From positions 1 through 10,386 of the forward strand of contig USAD01000076.1 in assembly GCA_900552415.1 (NCBI GenBank): DNA of 10,386 bases, read 5' to 3'. This DNA comes from an uncultured Parabacteroides sp. (lineage in GTDB: Bacteria; Bacteroidota; Bacteroidia; Bacteroidales; Tannerellaceae). The translations under genes and the position numbers were made by a program. Below are positions 1 through 8,396 of the stretch, one piece after another. The notes under the pieces are model-generated. The model made no database searches and was not told where the DNA came from. It worked only from the letters and a program-made list of their open reading frames with translations. Numbering within the stretch: position 1 is the stretch's first letter; each line of letters opens with the position of its first letter.

Positions 1-692
1 AGGGGCCGGTCGCCCCGTTGGTGATCGACCATTGGATTGAGGCGACTTTCGACGACGGGACGACAGGGCGTGTCGCCACGGTCGACGCGCCCGAGGCGGA
101 GGCGCCTTATCGCTTCGTGGGACTTCGGGCGAGTTGGTCGATCCTCTCCGCCGAATGGTATGCCAAGGCGGGCAAGGCGCGCCAGCTGGCTTATTGGGAC
201 CAGCACAGCCGTTTCTGCCCGGCATGCGGCACAGCGACGGCCCAGGCGGGACCGATCGTGAAGCGTTGCCCCCGCTGCGGCTACGAGATCTACCCGACCA
301 TCTCGCCGGCCATCATCGTGCTGATCCGCCGGGGCGAGGAGGTGCTGCTGGTCCATGCCCGCAATTTCAAGGGGCGTTTCCACGGGCTGGTGGCCGGTTT
401 CCTGGAGGTGGGCGAGACGCTCGAGGCCTGCGTGCGCCGCGAGGTGCGCGAGGAGACAGGGCTGGAGATCGCCAACATCACCTATTTCGACTCGCAGCCG
501 TGGCCTTATCCCAGCGGGCTGATGGTGGGCTTCGTGGCCGATTACGTGTCGGGCGAGGTCAAGCTACAGGACGAGGAGTTGAGCGCCGGTGCCTTCTTCA
601 CGCGAGATAACCTGCCGGAGCTGCCGCAGAAGCTGAGCATCGCCCGCCGCCTGATCGACTGGTGGCTGGCGACGACCGCTCCCAAAGTTTAG
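1..692 (+). CDS. nudC: NAD(+)/NADH diphosphatase NudC (5' end outside window)
   Basis: NudC-type Nudix hydrolase. The family splits NADH/NAD+ into NMN(H) and AMP and in some bacteria removes NAD caps from RNA; it is cytoplasmic. Residues are numbered from a TTG at base 18. A four-cysteine zinc ribbon comes first (CPACG at 67-71, CPRCG at 84-88). A complete Nudix box follows at 127-149 (G127, E133, R141-E142, E145-E146, G148). The NADH-pyrophosphatase signature SQPWPYPSG is at 159-167; it has Tyr for the usual Phe and Gly for the last Ser. The frame stays open to the left edge. About 30 residues that precede the zinc ribbon in E. coli NudC are missing, so the true start is probably upstream and TTG 18 is unlikely to be it. 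The TAG stop (690-692) overlaps the stop of the convergent receptor gene. GC is high: 39 of 60 bases at 361-420. Confidence 0.93.
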   Translation, partial: GPVAPLVIDHWIEATFDDGTTGRVATVDAPEAEAPYRFVGLRASWSILSAEWYAKAGKARQLAYWDQHSRFCPACGTATAQAGPIVKRCPRCGYEIYPTISPAIIVLIRRGEEVLLVHARNFKGRFHGLVAGFLEVGETLEACVRREVREETGLEIANITYFDSQPWPYPSGLMVGFVADYVSGEVKLQDEELSAGAFFTRDNLPELPQKLSIARRLIDWWLATTAPKV

Positions 693-3085
693 ATCTCGAT
701 GATGACGCCGATGCTGGGCAACAGGGTGCCTGTCTCGCGACTGACGGGCTTCAGCTCATAGCGTTGCTGGCTAAGCGGCGCGTCGGGGTTGAGGATCTTG
801 CCCGTTTTGACGTAAACATCCTGCTCTTTGTATTTCGAGTTGAGGACATTCTGCACGTCGATGTAGATGCCGAGCATCAGCCGTTTGAAATAGAAGGTCT
901 TGTCGACCCGCAAGTCCAGTTGGGTGAAGGGATCGAGCCGCTCGCTGTTGAAACGGCTGTAGTCGTAGAGCAACTGGTTGTTGGCGTCCCACGCCTCGAC
1001 ATAGCTGCTCCGCTCCACGTCGTAGGGCGTATAGGGCGCGCCGCCGACGACACGGAACTTGGCGCTCACGTCCCAGTTTTTGGGCAGCGAGTAGGTGCCG
1101 CTGAAGGTGAACATGTGCTTGTTGTCCCACGACGAGGGCAGGTACCGTCCGCTCTGCCGCCCGTCCTTGAACTCGCTCCGCACCCAGGTGTAGGAGGCGA
1201 TGAAGGTCAATCCCTTGTAGTTATACCAGCGTCCCATCAGCTCGGCGCCATAGGCCCGGCCCGTGGCGGTCGAGGTGACCGCCTCGTTGCCCAGCACGCC
1301 GTAGTCCGTCCCTTTCGAGGCGAGCGGGATGCTGTCTTTCACCGACATGGGGTAATAATCGTAATGTTTGTAGAAACCCTCGGCCGTGAACTTGAGGTAG
1401 GCGCTCGGGCGGTATTCCAGTCCGGCGCTCGCCTGGTCGCTACGGATGTAGCGGAGGTCGTTCGCCCGGTTCACGTAGTTGCCCTTGTTATCCTTGAAAC
1501 CCAGGGCAGTGTAGGGCGGCAGCTCATAATAGCGGCCGACGCTGGCATTGGCGTAGACATCGCCGAAGAGCCGGTAGGAGAGCGAGAGGCGGGGCGAGAG
1601 TTGGTCGAGGAGGTTGCGCATGCTCTTCGAGTAGTTGTTGGCGTCCGCCCGCAGGCCGAGCGAGGCGGTGAACCGCTCGTCGTAGCTCTCGTAGATGGCC
1701 GTGGCGTAGAGACCCCATTTCCAAAGCCCCAGATCCGTATCGTAGAGGATGGTATAGGGATTGGTCGTGAAGATCTTCTGGTAGGTATTGTTACGGTATT
1801 GCGCATAATCCACGTTACCGCCGAAGTTCAGCTGGACGAAAGGCAGGCGGATGGTGTTCTCCGAGCGGAGCTTATTCTCGATCTCGTCGGAGTTGTAGCG
1901 GAGCGTCAGGTTGTCGGCCGAGCTCTCATCGTTATCCTTGTATTTCGTGTTCTTGTTGTTGGTCTGGCTCCGGCTGATGATGATACTATAATTATTGTTG
2001 CCGGCGTAGTGCTTGTAGACCGCACCCAACGTATAGCTTTTCTGCTGGATGACGGGCAGGTAGGAGAGGATGTATTGGTTCTCTTCCGAGAGGCTCTCCT
2101 CGTCGCCGGTGTTGAGCTTCATGTCGTCGATCGCCCCGAGGCCAAGGATGGTCAGCTCGTTTTGCCGGTCGAACGAGTGCTTCACCTTGAATTGCGCGTC
2201 GGTGAAGGTCGGCAGGAAGGGCAGGCCGATCACGTCGAACAGGAATTGCAGGTAGGAGCGGCGCAGGGAGACCTGGTAGGTGGTCTTGTCGCCGATCGGG
2301 CCGTTGGCGGAGAGGCCCACCTCCGAGGCGCCGAGGATGCCGCGCAGGGCGAATTTCTCCTTGTTGCCATCTTTCAGTTTGAAATCGAGTACGGAGCTGA
2401 GCGCGTTGCCCTTCGAGGCGGGAAAGGCGGCGGAGTAGAAGTTGACCTCGCGGATGAAGTCGGGATTCAGGATGCCGACTGGCCCGCCTGAGGCGCCTTG
2501 TGTCGAGAAGTGGTTGATGTTGGGGATCTCCACGCCGTCGAGGAAAAAGCGGTTCTCCGAAGGACCACCACCACGTACCATCAAATCGTTGCGGAAGGCC
2601 GCCGTCGAGGCGACACCCGGGAAGGTCTGGATAACCCGTGAGATGTCGCGATTACCACCGGCACTCTTCTCGATCTCCTTGAAACCGATAACACGTAGGC
2701 CCAGTGGACTTTCAGCGGTCTTACGGAAAGGGGTGGCGACGACGTTCACCTCCTCGATGCCTTGGCTTGATTCTTCCAGCTCGATCGGGATAAAGATATC
2801 CTTGTTGGTAACCTGAAACTCAGCCGTGACGAACGACTTGTAGCCGATAAAGGTGGATTGCAGGCGATAGGTGCCCGGCTGGACCTCCGTGATCTCGAAA
2901 CGACCGACCGAGTCGGTCACCGCGCCTCGCGTGCTGTTCCAGATGGCCACGTTCGCGTAGCTGATCGGTTGTCCGCTGAACGCGTCGGTGACGATGCCCT
3001 TAATCGCGTATAGCCGCTCTTGAGCCTGGACCATGACCGCGCAAAATAGGCCGATGAGGATATATGAAAAAGGATTTGTTCTCAT
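689..3085 (-). CDS. TonB-dependent outer-membrane receptor with carboxypeptidase-like regulatory domain
   Basis: A 798-residue TonB-dependent receptor, expected in the outer membrane and powered by TonB-ExbBD. An N-terminal signal peptide is visible, with a hydrophobic stretch at 8-19 and likely cleavage after VQA (21). A CarboxypepD_reg-like beta-sandwich covers about 28-105 (GIVTDAFSGQPISYANV, then GRFEI and FIGY). A TonB-box-like IEEVNVVAT is at 110-118. The plug runs about 127-235, with VRGGGPSENRFFLDGVEIPN at 170-189. The rest, rich in alternating aromatic residues, is the 22-strand barrel. It lacks the SusC hallmark (LYGSRGGNG type) and has no SusD partner, so it belongs to the stand-alone receptor group; its ligand is unknown (peptide, siderophore or glycan are all possible). 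The ATG at 3083-3085 is the only start that keeps the signal peptide. The 5' part (26/60 GC at 2761-2820) is much less GC-rich than the middle (40/60 at 1621-1680). Its 3' end overlaps nudC tail to tail, with no room for a terminator between them. Confidence 0.95.
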   Translation of the reverse strand: MRTNPFSYILIGLFCAVMVQAQERLYAIKGIVTDAFSGQPISYANVAIWNSTRGAVTDSVGRFEITEVQPGTYRLQSTFIGYKSFVTAEFQVTNKDIFIPIELEESSQGIEEVNVVATPFRKTAESPLGLRVIGFKEIEKSAGGNRDISRVIQTFPGVASTAAFRNDLMVRGGGPSENRFFLDGVEIPNINHFSTQGASGGPVGILNPDFIREVNFYSAAFPASKGNALSSVLDFKLKDGNKEKFALRGILGASEVGLSANGPIGDKTTYQVSLRRSYLQFLFDVIGLPFLPTFTDAQFKVKHSFDRQNELTILGLGAIDDMKLNTGDEESLSEENQYILSYLPVIQQKSYTLGAVYKHYAGNNNYSIIISRSQTNNKNTKYKDNDESSADNLTLRYNSDEIENKLRSENTIRLPFVQLNFGGNVDYAQYRNNTYQKIFTTNPYTILYDTDLGLWKWGLYATAIYESYDERFTASLGLRADANNYSKSMRNLLDQLSPRLSLSYRLFGDVYANASVGRYYELPPYTALGFKDNKGNYVNRANDLRYIRSDQASAGLEYRPSAYLKFTAEGFYKHYDYYPMSVKDSIPLASKGTDYGVLGNEAVTSTATGRAYGAELMGRWYNYKGLTFIASYTWVRSEFKDGRQSGRYLPSSWDNKHMFTFSGTYSLPKNWDVSAKFRVVGGAPYTPYDVERSSYVEAWDANNQLLYDYSRFNSERLDPFTQLDLRVDKTFYFKRLMLGIYIDVQNVLNSKYKEQDVYVKTGKILNPDAPLSQQRYELKPVSRETGTLLPSIGVIIEI

Positions 3086-3292
3086 TGATATATTATTTTT
3101 TACGCGAAAATAGTTAACGGAGATAATAAAAAAAAAGTATTCATATCTTAAGTAAAGACGTCTGTTATGCCGGGTCGATGATTTAAATATGATAGTAAAA
3201 TGGCTATAAGTGCAAAAAAAGTTAATATTTAGAGTGCGAAATCCGTGAAAATGCTTTTTGTGATCATCTCTTATTTGTCTTTTCAGGGCTGA

Positions 3293-3324
3293 TTTGAAAG
3301 GGTATTATTAATTGATAATCTTTG
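3293..3324 (+). promoter_or_regulatory. Possible distal susC promoter (weak)
   Basis: TTTG at 3293-3296 is followed, after a 20-nt spacer, by AATCTTTG at 3317-3324. The spacing suits the Bacteroides -33/-7 promoter, but the -7 box has A instead of T at its first position. If used, it would give a leader of roughly 310 nt before susC. The stronger -7 box at 3445-3452 is the better candidate. Confidence 0.25.
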
Positions 3325-3423
3325 ATATAGCTCTCATGTTAATCGAGAAGATGATCAAGATTCTTTTGTCATGTTTGAATAGATATGGATAAATAGTAAA
3401 AAAATAAAAAAATAAGTTTTATG

Positions 3424-3452
3424 TTTGTGTTTGTGAAATATTATTATCTTTG
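3424..3452 (+). promoter_or_regulatory. Likely susCD promoter (Bacteroides TTTG / TAnnTTTG type)
   Basis: A perfect TAnnTTTG box (TATCTTTG) is at 3445-3452, followed by GCGCCG, a context often seen downstream of this box in Bacteroidales. A TTTG that could serve as the -33 element is at 3424-3427. The 17-nt spacer is somewhat shorter than the usual 19-21. Transcription would start a few bases after 3452, giving an AT-rich leader of about 180 nt before the susC ATG. No Shine-Dalgarno sequence is seen in front of that ATG, which is normal for this phylum. Confidence 0.6.
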
Positions 3453-3646
3453 CGCCGTTTTGTTATATGTTTTTAGATTTTAACATGTATATCTTACATA
3501 ATGTCATAGTTCGAAAACCTCTTGGGAAGAATGATAAGTTATGTTGGTTGAGGTAATGACGGATGATAGGTGTTAAGTTTGGATAACGGTTAAGGAATAA
3601 TTAGTAAATGTATATTTTTTTGTAGAATCAAAAAAAATGTGTGTCT

Positions 3647-6600
3647 ATGGTTAAAAAGTTAACTTTTACTTTAATGTGTCTGGCGACAGGCGTAGGCATG
3701 GCTGTTGCTCAAAAGACGAATGTCTCGGGCGTGGTCGTCTCCGCTGAGGATGGGCAGCCGGTCATTGGCGCTTCGGTTATAGTGAAGGGTACGACGATCG
3801 GTACGGTGACAGACTTCGACGGTAAGTTCTCGCTGGAAGTTCCCGATGGTCAGAAAACGTTGCAAATCTCGTATGTGGGTATGGTTCAGCAAGAGGTGGC
3901 TGTCCGTCCGAACGTGAGCGTGCGTTTGATTTCCGATACCCAGAATTTGGATGAGGTCGTGGTAACGGCTCAGGGTTTGACCCGTAAGGAGAAATCGCTG
4001 GGTTATTCGACACAACAGGTAAAAGCGGATGAACTGTTGCAAGTTCGTCAAACAGACTTGAACAATGCGTTGGTCGGTAAGGTTTCCGGTGTTCAGTTTG
4101 TTGGTTCTTCTGGCGCGACATTCGATGAAGGTACGATTGTCCTTCGTGGTGCGACTTCTATTTCTAACGATCGTAGTGATAGTGCGCCGATCTATGTCAT
4201 TGATGGCGTGATTGCGGATGATGCGAATGGCGTGAACATGGATGATGTCGCTTCGGTCAACGTTTTGAAAGGTCCGGCGGCAACTGCTTTGTATGGTTCT
4301 CGTGGTGGTAATGGCGCGATCATCATTACGACGAAAGGAGGAATGGATGGTTTCGACCGTACGGAGATCAATGTTAGCCACACATTGACGGTAGATGTAC
4401 CGAAGATCTATTTTGATATGCAAGATAAATATGGTGGTGGTTACATGGGGGCTGATGCTGAGATGAAGACATTTTCTTATGATCCATCTATACATCCTGA
4501 GTATCTTGCTGAAATGGATGGCGTTCAGTACTATGACTATGCTAACGATGCCAGTTGGGGTCCGGAGTTTGATGGTCGCCAGTATGCGCCTTGGTACGCT
4601 TGGGATCCGACAGATCCTCGTTTTGGCCAGACGGTAAGTTGGGAGCCGTGCTTGGACCTGTATGACTTGTATAAGAATGGAATCAGCAATACGACCAACG
4701 TCGCTTTCTCTCGTGCGGGCAAGAATTACTCATCACGAATCTCCTTCTCGAACGTCTCCCGCCAGGGTATCTCGCCGAACAGTGACGCCGCTCGTCGTTA
4801 CCTGTCCGCTCGTACACAGTTCAAGCCGATTGATCGCTTGACAGTCAGTGTCGACTATAAATATACCTATCGTCACAACCATAACGCCTCTTATGAAGGT
4901 TATTCAAGCTACAACCCACTTCGTACTTACGAGCAATGGGGGCATACGAACGTAGACCTGAAAGATCTTAAAGAAAACTATACCCGTCCCGATGGAACAA
5001 TTCGGACGTGGAACATTACGAGTCCTACGGATTTTAATGGTGCATATCATCCTAATCCCTATGCGATCTATGAGTTAGTGAATAGAGACTACGTCTATCA
5101 ATATAATATATTTAGTGGTGACGCAGAGTTGGACATTTGGAACAATATAAAGGCCGGTATTCGTGTGAATGGAAATCTTCGTTCATACAAATATGAACGT
5201 GGTGTACCTATGTATTTGGTCGGTTTGACTTCAAGCTATACGCAAACCCAATATATGGAGAGTGATATCCAGACGCAGGGTCGTATCACTTGGGGTGATC
5301 GTTTCTTGAATGATCGCTTGACGCTTGATGCGGCAATCTTCTTTGAGGATAGACAGTATTCAAAAGATGAAATAGAGGCTTTTACTCGCGATGGATTGAA
5401 TATCAATAATTTCTTTAGTACTGCTGGCTCTGCAGGCTTGGCGGGTGGTAACAATTTGAAAACAGAGATGCACGAACGTAGTGTTTATGGTACAGTAACG
5501 GCTGGCTGGAACGATACTTACTTTATTGATGGTTCGCTCCGTAACGATTGGACCTCTACGCTGGCTCCTGAAAACAATAGTTATCTCTATGGTGGTCTCT
5601 CTATCGCAGCGATCGGTAGTAACTGGTTCAAGGATGCCTCTTGGTTGAATTTCTGGAAGATCCGCGCCTCTATGGCTCAGGTTGGTTCTTCTTTAGATCC
5701 ATATAGTATTTATAGAGTATTTAAGTTACGAGACAGTGATGATGCTGTCGTGAAATATGATGGATTAACGAATTTTTGGATTGATAATGTTTTGAAGAAT
5801 GAGGATATCAAGCCGACGATTTCAACCTCTTATGAGAGCGGTACCGAATGGCGTATGTTCAACAACCGCTTTTGGGGAGATTTCAACTTCTATAACCGCG
5901 ATTCCAAGAACCAGATTATCCAGTTGAATGCGACACCGGCCAGTGGTTACAGTAAGCGTATCGTGAATGCCGGTTTGATTCGTAACCGTGGTGTTGAGCT
6001 CTCTTTGGGTGGCGATATCGTCCGTACGAAAGACTGGACATGGACCTTGAACGCAAACATCTCTCGTAACCGTAATACGTTGGAGGAATTAACGGCTGGT
6101 TTGACTGATTATCGTTTGTCTTCTTATGGTTTTGGTACCTATACTTATCTGTATGCTGAAGTTGGTGAGCCGATCGGTGTGATCCGTGGTACGGTTTGGG
6201 ATCGCGACCCGAATGGCAACATCATTTTAAAAGAGCGCGGAGACGGCACTTTGGTGCCAAGTGTCAATACATCCGCTCAGGAGAATTTGGGTAATATCCA
6301 GCCGGATGTGACGGGTGGTTTCTCAACTAGCTTACGTTTCAAGGACTTCACGTTGGGTGCTTCATTCGACTTCCAGATTGGTGGCGCGATCGCTTCTGCG
6401 ACTAATATGTTTGGTTACGGTTCGGGTATGTTGGCAGAGACGGCTGGCTACAACGACAAGGGTAATCCGGTTCGTAGTAGCGTAGAAAGTGGTGGTGGTG
6501 TTCGTGTAGACGGTGTTATCGACAATGGTGATGGAACTTATACCCCGAAGACGGTTTATGTTGATGCGAATACTTATTATCAGACTTATTATCAGGACGC

Positions 6601-6868
6601 TTGGGAAAACTTCGTCTATAAGGCCTCTTACCTGAAAATGCGTGAGTTGAGCGTTCGTTACGACGTGCCTTCAGCTTTCTTGGCAAAACATAATTGGGGT
6701 GTAAAGGCAGCCAGCCTCTCGTTCGTCGCTTCCAACCCCTGGTTGATCTATTCGGCGGTTCCCAATATTGATCCGTCCGAGATTGGTGGAGCAAGCTACA
6801 GTTATATGGAGGGTGGTCAGGCACCATCTACTAGAAGCTTTGGTTTTACGGTTAATTTGACTTTCTAA
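3647..6868 (+). CDS. SusC/RagA family TonB-linked outer-membrane transporter
   Basis: A 1073-residue SusC-like channel that imports a ligand captured by its SusD partner, using TonB energy. Signal peptide at 1-21 or so (KKLTF start, MAVAQ cleavage region). CarboxypepD_reg-like domain at 28-94 (GVVVSAEDGQPVIGASVIV, YVGM). TonB box NLDEVVVTA at 100-108. Plug about 115-231, including YVIDGV (183-188) and the SusC signature region around LYGSRGGNGAIIITTKGG (215-232). The remainder is the 22-strand barrel, ending in FGFTVNLTF with a C-terminal Phe as the outer-membrane assembly signal. Length is normal for the family and no frameshift is seen. I start at ATG 3647, which gives the usual basic MVKK N-terminus; GTG 3641 is in frame two codons earlier and is less likely. 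susD follows after 19 nt, so the two are almost certainly co-transcribed. Composition is patchy (37/60 GC at 4741-4800, 18/60 at 5701-5760). The ligand cannot be read from the sequence. Confidence 0.97.
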   Translation: MVKKLTFTLMCLATGVGMAVAQKTNVSGVVVSAEDGQPVIGASVIVKGTTIGTVTDFDGKFSLEVPDGQKTLQISYVGMVQQEVAVRPNVSVRLISDTQNLDEVVVTAQGLTRKEKSLGYSTQQVKADELLQVRQTDLNNALVGKVSGVQFVGSSGATFDEGTIVLRGATSISNDRSDSAPIYVIDGVIADDANGVNMDDVASVNVLKGPAATALYGSRGGNGAIIITTKGGMDGFDRTEINVSHTLTVDVPKIYFDMQDKYGGGYMGADAEMKTFSYDPSIHPEYLAEMDGVQYYDYANDASWGPEFDGRQYAPWYAWDPTDPRFGQTVSWEPCLDLYDLYKNGISNTTNVAFSRAGKNYSSRISFSNVSRQGISPNSDAARRYLSARTQFKPIDRLTVSVDYKYTYRHNHNASYEGYSSYNPLRTYEQWGHTNVDLKDLKENYTRPDGTIRTWNITSPTDFNGAYHPNPYAIYELVNRDYVYQYNIFSGDAELDIWNNIKAGIRVNGNLRSYKYERGVPMYLVGLTSSYTQTQYMESDIQTQGRITWGDRFLNDRLTLDAAIFFEDRQYSKDEIEAFTRDGLNINNFFSTAGSAGLAGGNNLKTEMHERSVYGTVTAGWNDTYFIDGSLRNDWTSTLAPENNSYLYGGLSIAAIGSNWFKDASWLNFWKIRASMAQVGSSLDPYSIYRVFKLRDSDDAVVKYDGLTNFWIDNVLKNEDIKPTISTSYESGTEWRMFNNRFWGDFNFYNRDSKNQIIQLNATPASGYSKRIVNAGLIRNRGVELSLGGDIVRTKDWTWTLNANISRNRNTLEELTAGLTDYRLSSYGFGTYTYLYAEVGEPIGVIRGTVWDRDPNGNIILKERGDGTLVPSVNTSAQENLGNIQPDVTGGFSTSLRFKDFTLGASFDFQIGGAIASATNMFGYGSGMLAETAGYNDKGNPVRSSVESGGGVRVDGVIDNGDGTYTPKTVYVDANTYYQTYYQDAWENFVYKASYLKMRELSVRYDVPSAFLAKHNWGVKAASLSFVASNPWLIYSAVPNIDPSEIGGASYSYMEGGQAPSTRSFGFTVNLTF

Positions 6869-6887
6869 TTAATGTAATTAAAGACAG

Positions 6888-8396
6888 ATGAATATGAACT
6901 TGAAAAATATAAAATGGGCGGCAATTGCGCTGGCAGGCGTTTTGTCGTTAGGCAGTTGTGATGATTTCGGTGATATCAATATTGACCCGAACAATCCCTC
7001 GGAAACGGATACTCGCTATATGTTCACTTTCGCTTGTAATCGGGTTTATACCTTCGCATGGAATGGTACTTATAATCCGTGGACACAAATGTTTCCGATG
7101 TATATCGCTGAACGTCAGAATGTACAATATGGAACGTTCAGTGTACGTGACTTTTCTACACAGTCATATTATTATGAGAATATTCAGAATCTGGAAGAGA
7201 TCATAAAAATGAATACCGATCCTGAGACTATGGATGCGGGAAATGTTATTGGATTTGGCTCGAATGCAAATCAGATTGCTGCGGCTCGTACGTTGAAGGC
7301 ATTTTATTATATGCATTTAACAGATGCGTTAGGTATGTTACCTTACTCTGAGGCGATCAAAGGTCTGGAAGGTAATTTTACGCCGAAGTACGATACGCAG
7401 GAATTTATTTACGAGGACTTGGATCGTGACTTAAGAGAAGCTTATGCTCAATTCGATGAGTCAGGTACACTTGACGATACTTACGATATTCTCTATGAGG
7501 GCGATATTACGAAATGGAAGAAACTGAATGCCTCTTTGCGTATGATGATGGCGATCAAGCTGTCTGACGTGAATCCAACTGTGGGTCGTGAGCGTTTTGC
7601 TCAGGCTTATGCAGACGGTGGTATTGAGGATAATGCTGATCGCTTAGAATATAAGTTTATTGCAGAGCAGGATAATGAAAATATTTTGTATACGAATATT
7701 GTTCGGAGCGGCCGTCGTGATTTTTCACCTTCCATGACTATTATTGATAGTTTGAAGTCATATAATGATCCGCGTCTTTATGCGTACGCTGATCCTAACG
7801 AAAAAGGAGAGTATGAAGGCGTTCCTTTAGGTATTGATCAATCAGAAGTTGAGAAATATAAAGGACGTGCGGAATTTGATACTCGTTTCTGGGAGCAAGA
7901 TGCGCCGATGGTGGTCGTACCAGCTTCTCATATTCTGTTATTGGAGGCCGAGGCCGCTGTCCGGGGTTGGATCAATGCGGACGCTGAGGACCTGTACCGT
8001 CGTGGTATCCAGGCCTCGTTCGATTACTACGACGTCGTGGGCTCGATGGACGAGAACGACAACTCCATCACCTATACCGATTTCGACGGCTACATGGCGC
8101 AGCCGAAGGTGCAGCTGACCGGCTCCGAGTCGGAGAAGATCTACAAGATCGCGATGCAGCGTTGGTTGGCCAACTATTTGCAGAACGGTATGGAGGCTTG
8201 GTCCGACTGGCGCCGTTTGAACGTCCCGACGCTGGTTCCTGGCCCGGCGATGGTCACGACGCATATCCCTTACCGTCGTATCTATACGAACAACGACTAT
8301 AACGCGAATATGGATAATTATAATGCGGCTATCGCCGCTCAAGGCGCTGACACGTACGATACACGTGTTTGGTGGGATACGAAGGATAACGAATAG
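6888..8396 (+). CDS. SusD/RagB family nutrient-binding outer-membrane lipoprotein
   Basis: A 502-residue surface lipoprotein, partner of the SusC channel just upstream. It would sit as a lid over the barrel and bind the ligand. The signal peptide ends in a lipobox, LGSC, with lipidated Cys24. The two Asp that follow, and a nearby Asp (CDDFGD), fit the acidic export signal that sends Bacteroidota lipoproteins to the cell surface. After it comes DPNNPSE (33-39), common at the mature N-terminus of this group. The C-terminal region has the family hallmark AMQRW (422-426) and NGMEAWSDWRR (433-443). The pattern fits the SusD-like_2 subgroup better than classical starch-binding SusD; that assignment is from memory of the family. 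ATG 6888 is chosen; ATG 6894 in the same frame would also keep the signal peptide. The last third is far more GC-rich than the first two thirds. An intrinsic terminator follows 46 nt after the stop. Confidence 0.95.
   Translation: MNMNLKNIKWAAIALAGVLSLGSCDDFGDINIDPNNPSETDTRYMFTFACNRVYTFAWNGTYNPWTQMFPMYIAERQNVQYGTFSVRDFSTQSYYYENIQNLEEIIKMNTDPETMDAGNVIGFGSNANQIAAARTLKAFYYMHLTDALGMLPYSEAIKGLEGNFTPKYDTQEFIYEDLDRDLREAYAQFDESGTLDDTYDILYEGDITKWKKLNASLRMMMAIKLSDVNPTVGRERFAQAYADGGIEDNADRLEYKFIAEQDNENILYTNIVRSGRRDFSPSMTIIDSLKSYNDPRLYAYADPNEKGEYEGVPLGIDQSEVEKYKGRAEFDTRFWEQDAPMVVVPASHILLLEAEAAVRGWINADAEDLYRRGIQASFDYYDVVGSMDENDNSITYTDFDGYMAQPKVQLTGSESEKIYKIAMQRWLANYLQNGMEAWSDWRRLNVPTLVPGPAMVTTHIPYRRIYTNNDYNANMDNYNAAIAAQGADTYDTRVWWDTKDNE

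Larger units (their letters stand above)
3086..3640. other. AT-rich divergent intergenic region (555 bp)
   Basis: No convincing gene is present. The stretch is strongly AT-rich, with A and T runs, and lies between the divergent receptor gene (minus) and susC (plus), so it should carry promoters for both. On the plus strand I see one good Bacteroides-type -7 box (3445-3452) and a weaker candidate promoter (3293-3324). For the minus-strand gene only imperfect boxes are visible (TATTTTCG, complement of 3105-3112), with no matching TTTG upstream, so I do not call that promoter. A 9-bp inverted repeat, TGATCATCT (3261-3269) and AGATGATCA (3349-3357), encloses the weaker plus-strand candidate. Confidence 0.7.

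Noticed and set aside
18..20. TTG at 18 as the true start of nudC
   Set aside because: The frame is open to the window edge, no upstream context is visible, and the N-terminus would be about 30 residues shorter than in E. coli NudC. A start outside the window is more likely.
662..2491. Long open frame (609 codons) on the plus strand opposite the TonB receptor gene
   Set aside because: It lies antisense to a clearly real receptor gene in GC-rich DNA, where stop codons are rare. Its translation is low-complexity (Val, Glu, Gly, Arg-rich) and resembles no domain, so it is a shadow of the receptor's codon usage.
3105..3125. Promoter for the minus-strand receptor gene (TATTTTCG or TATCTCCG boxes)
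   Set aside because: Both boxes deviate from TAnnTTTG and neither has a TTTG at the proper distance, so the promoter cannot be placed with confidence.
3671..4495. 274-codon minus-strand frame opposite susC
   Set aside because: The translation is rich in Arg, Thr, Ile and His with no recognisable domain, and it is fully covered by the well-supported susC gene.
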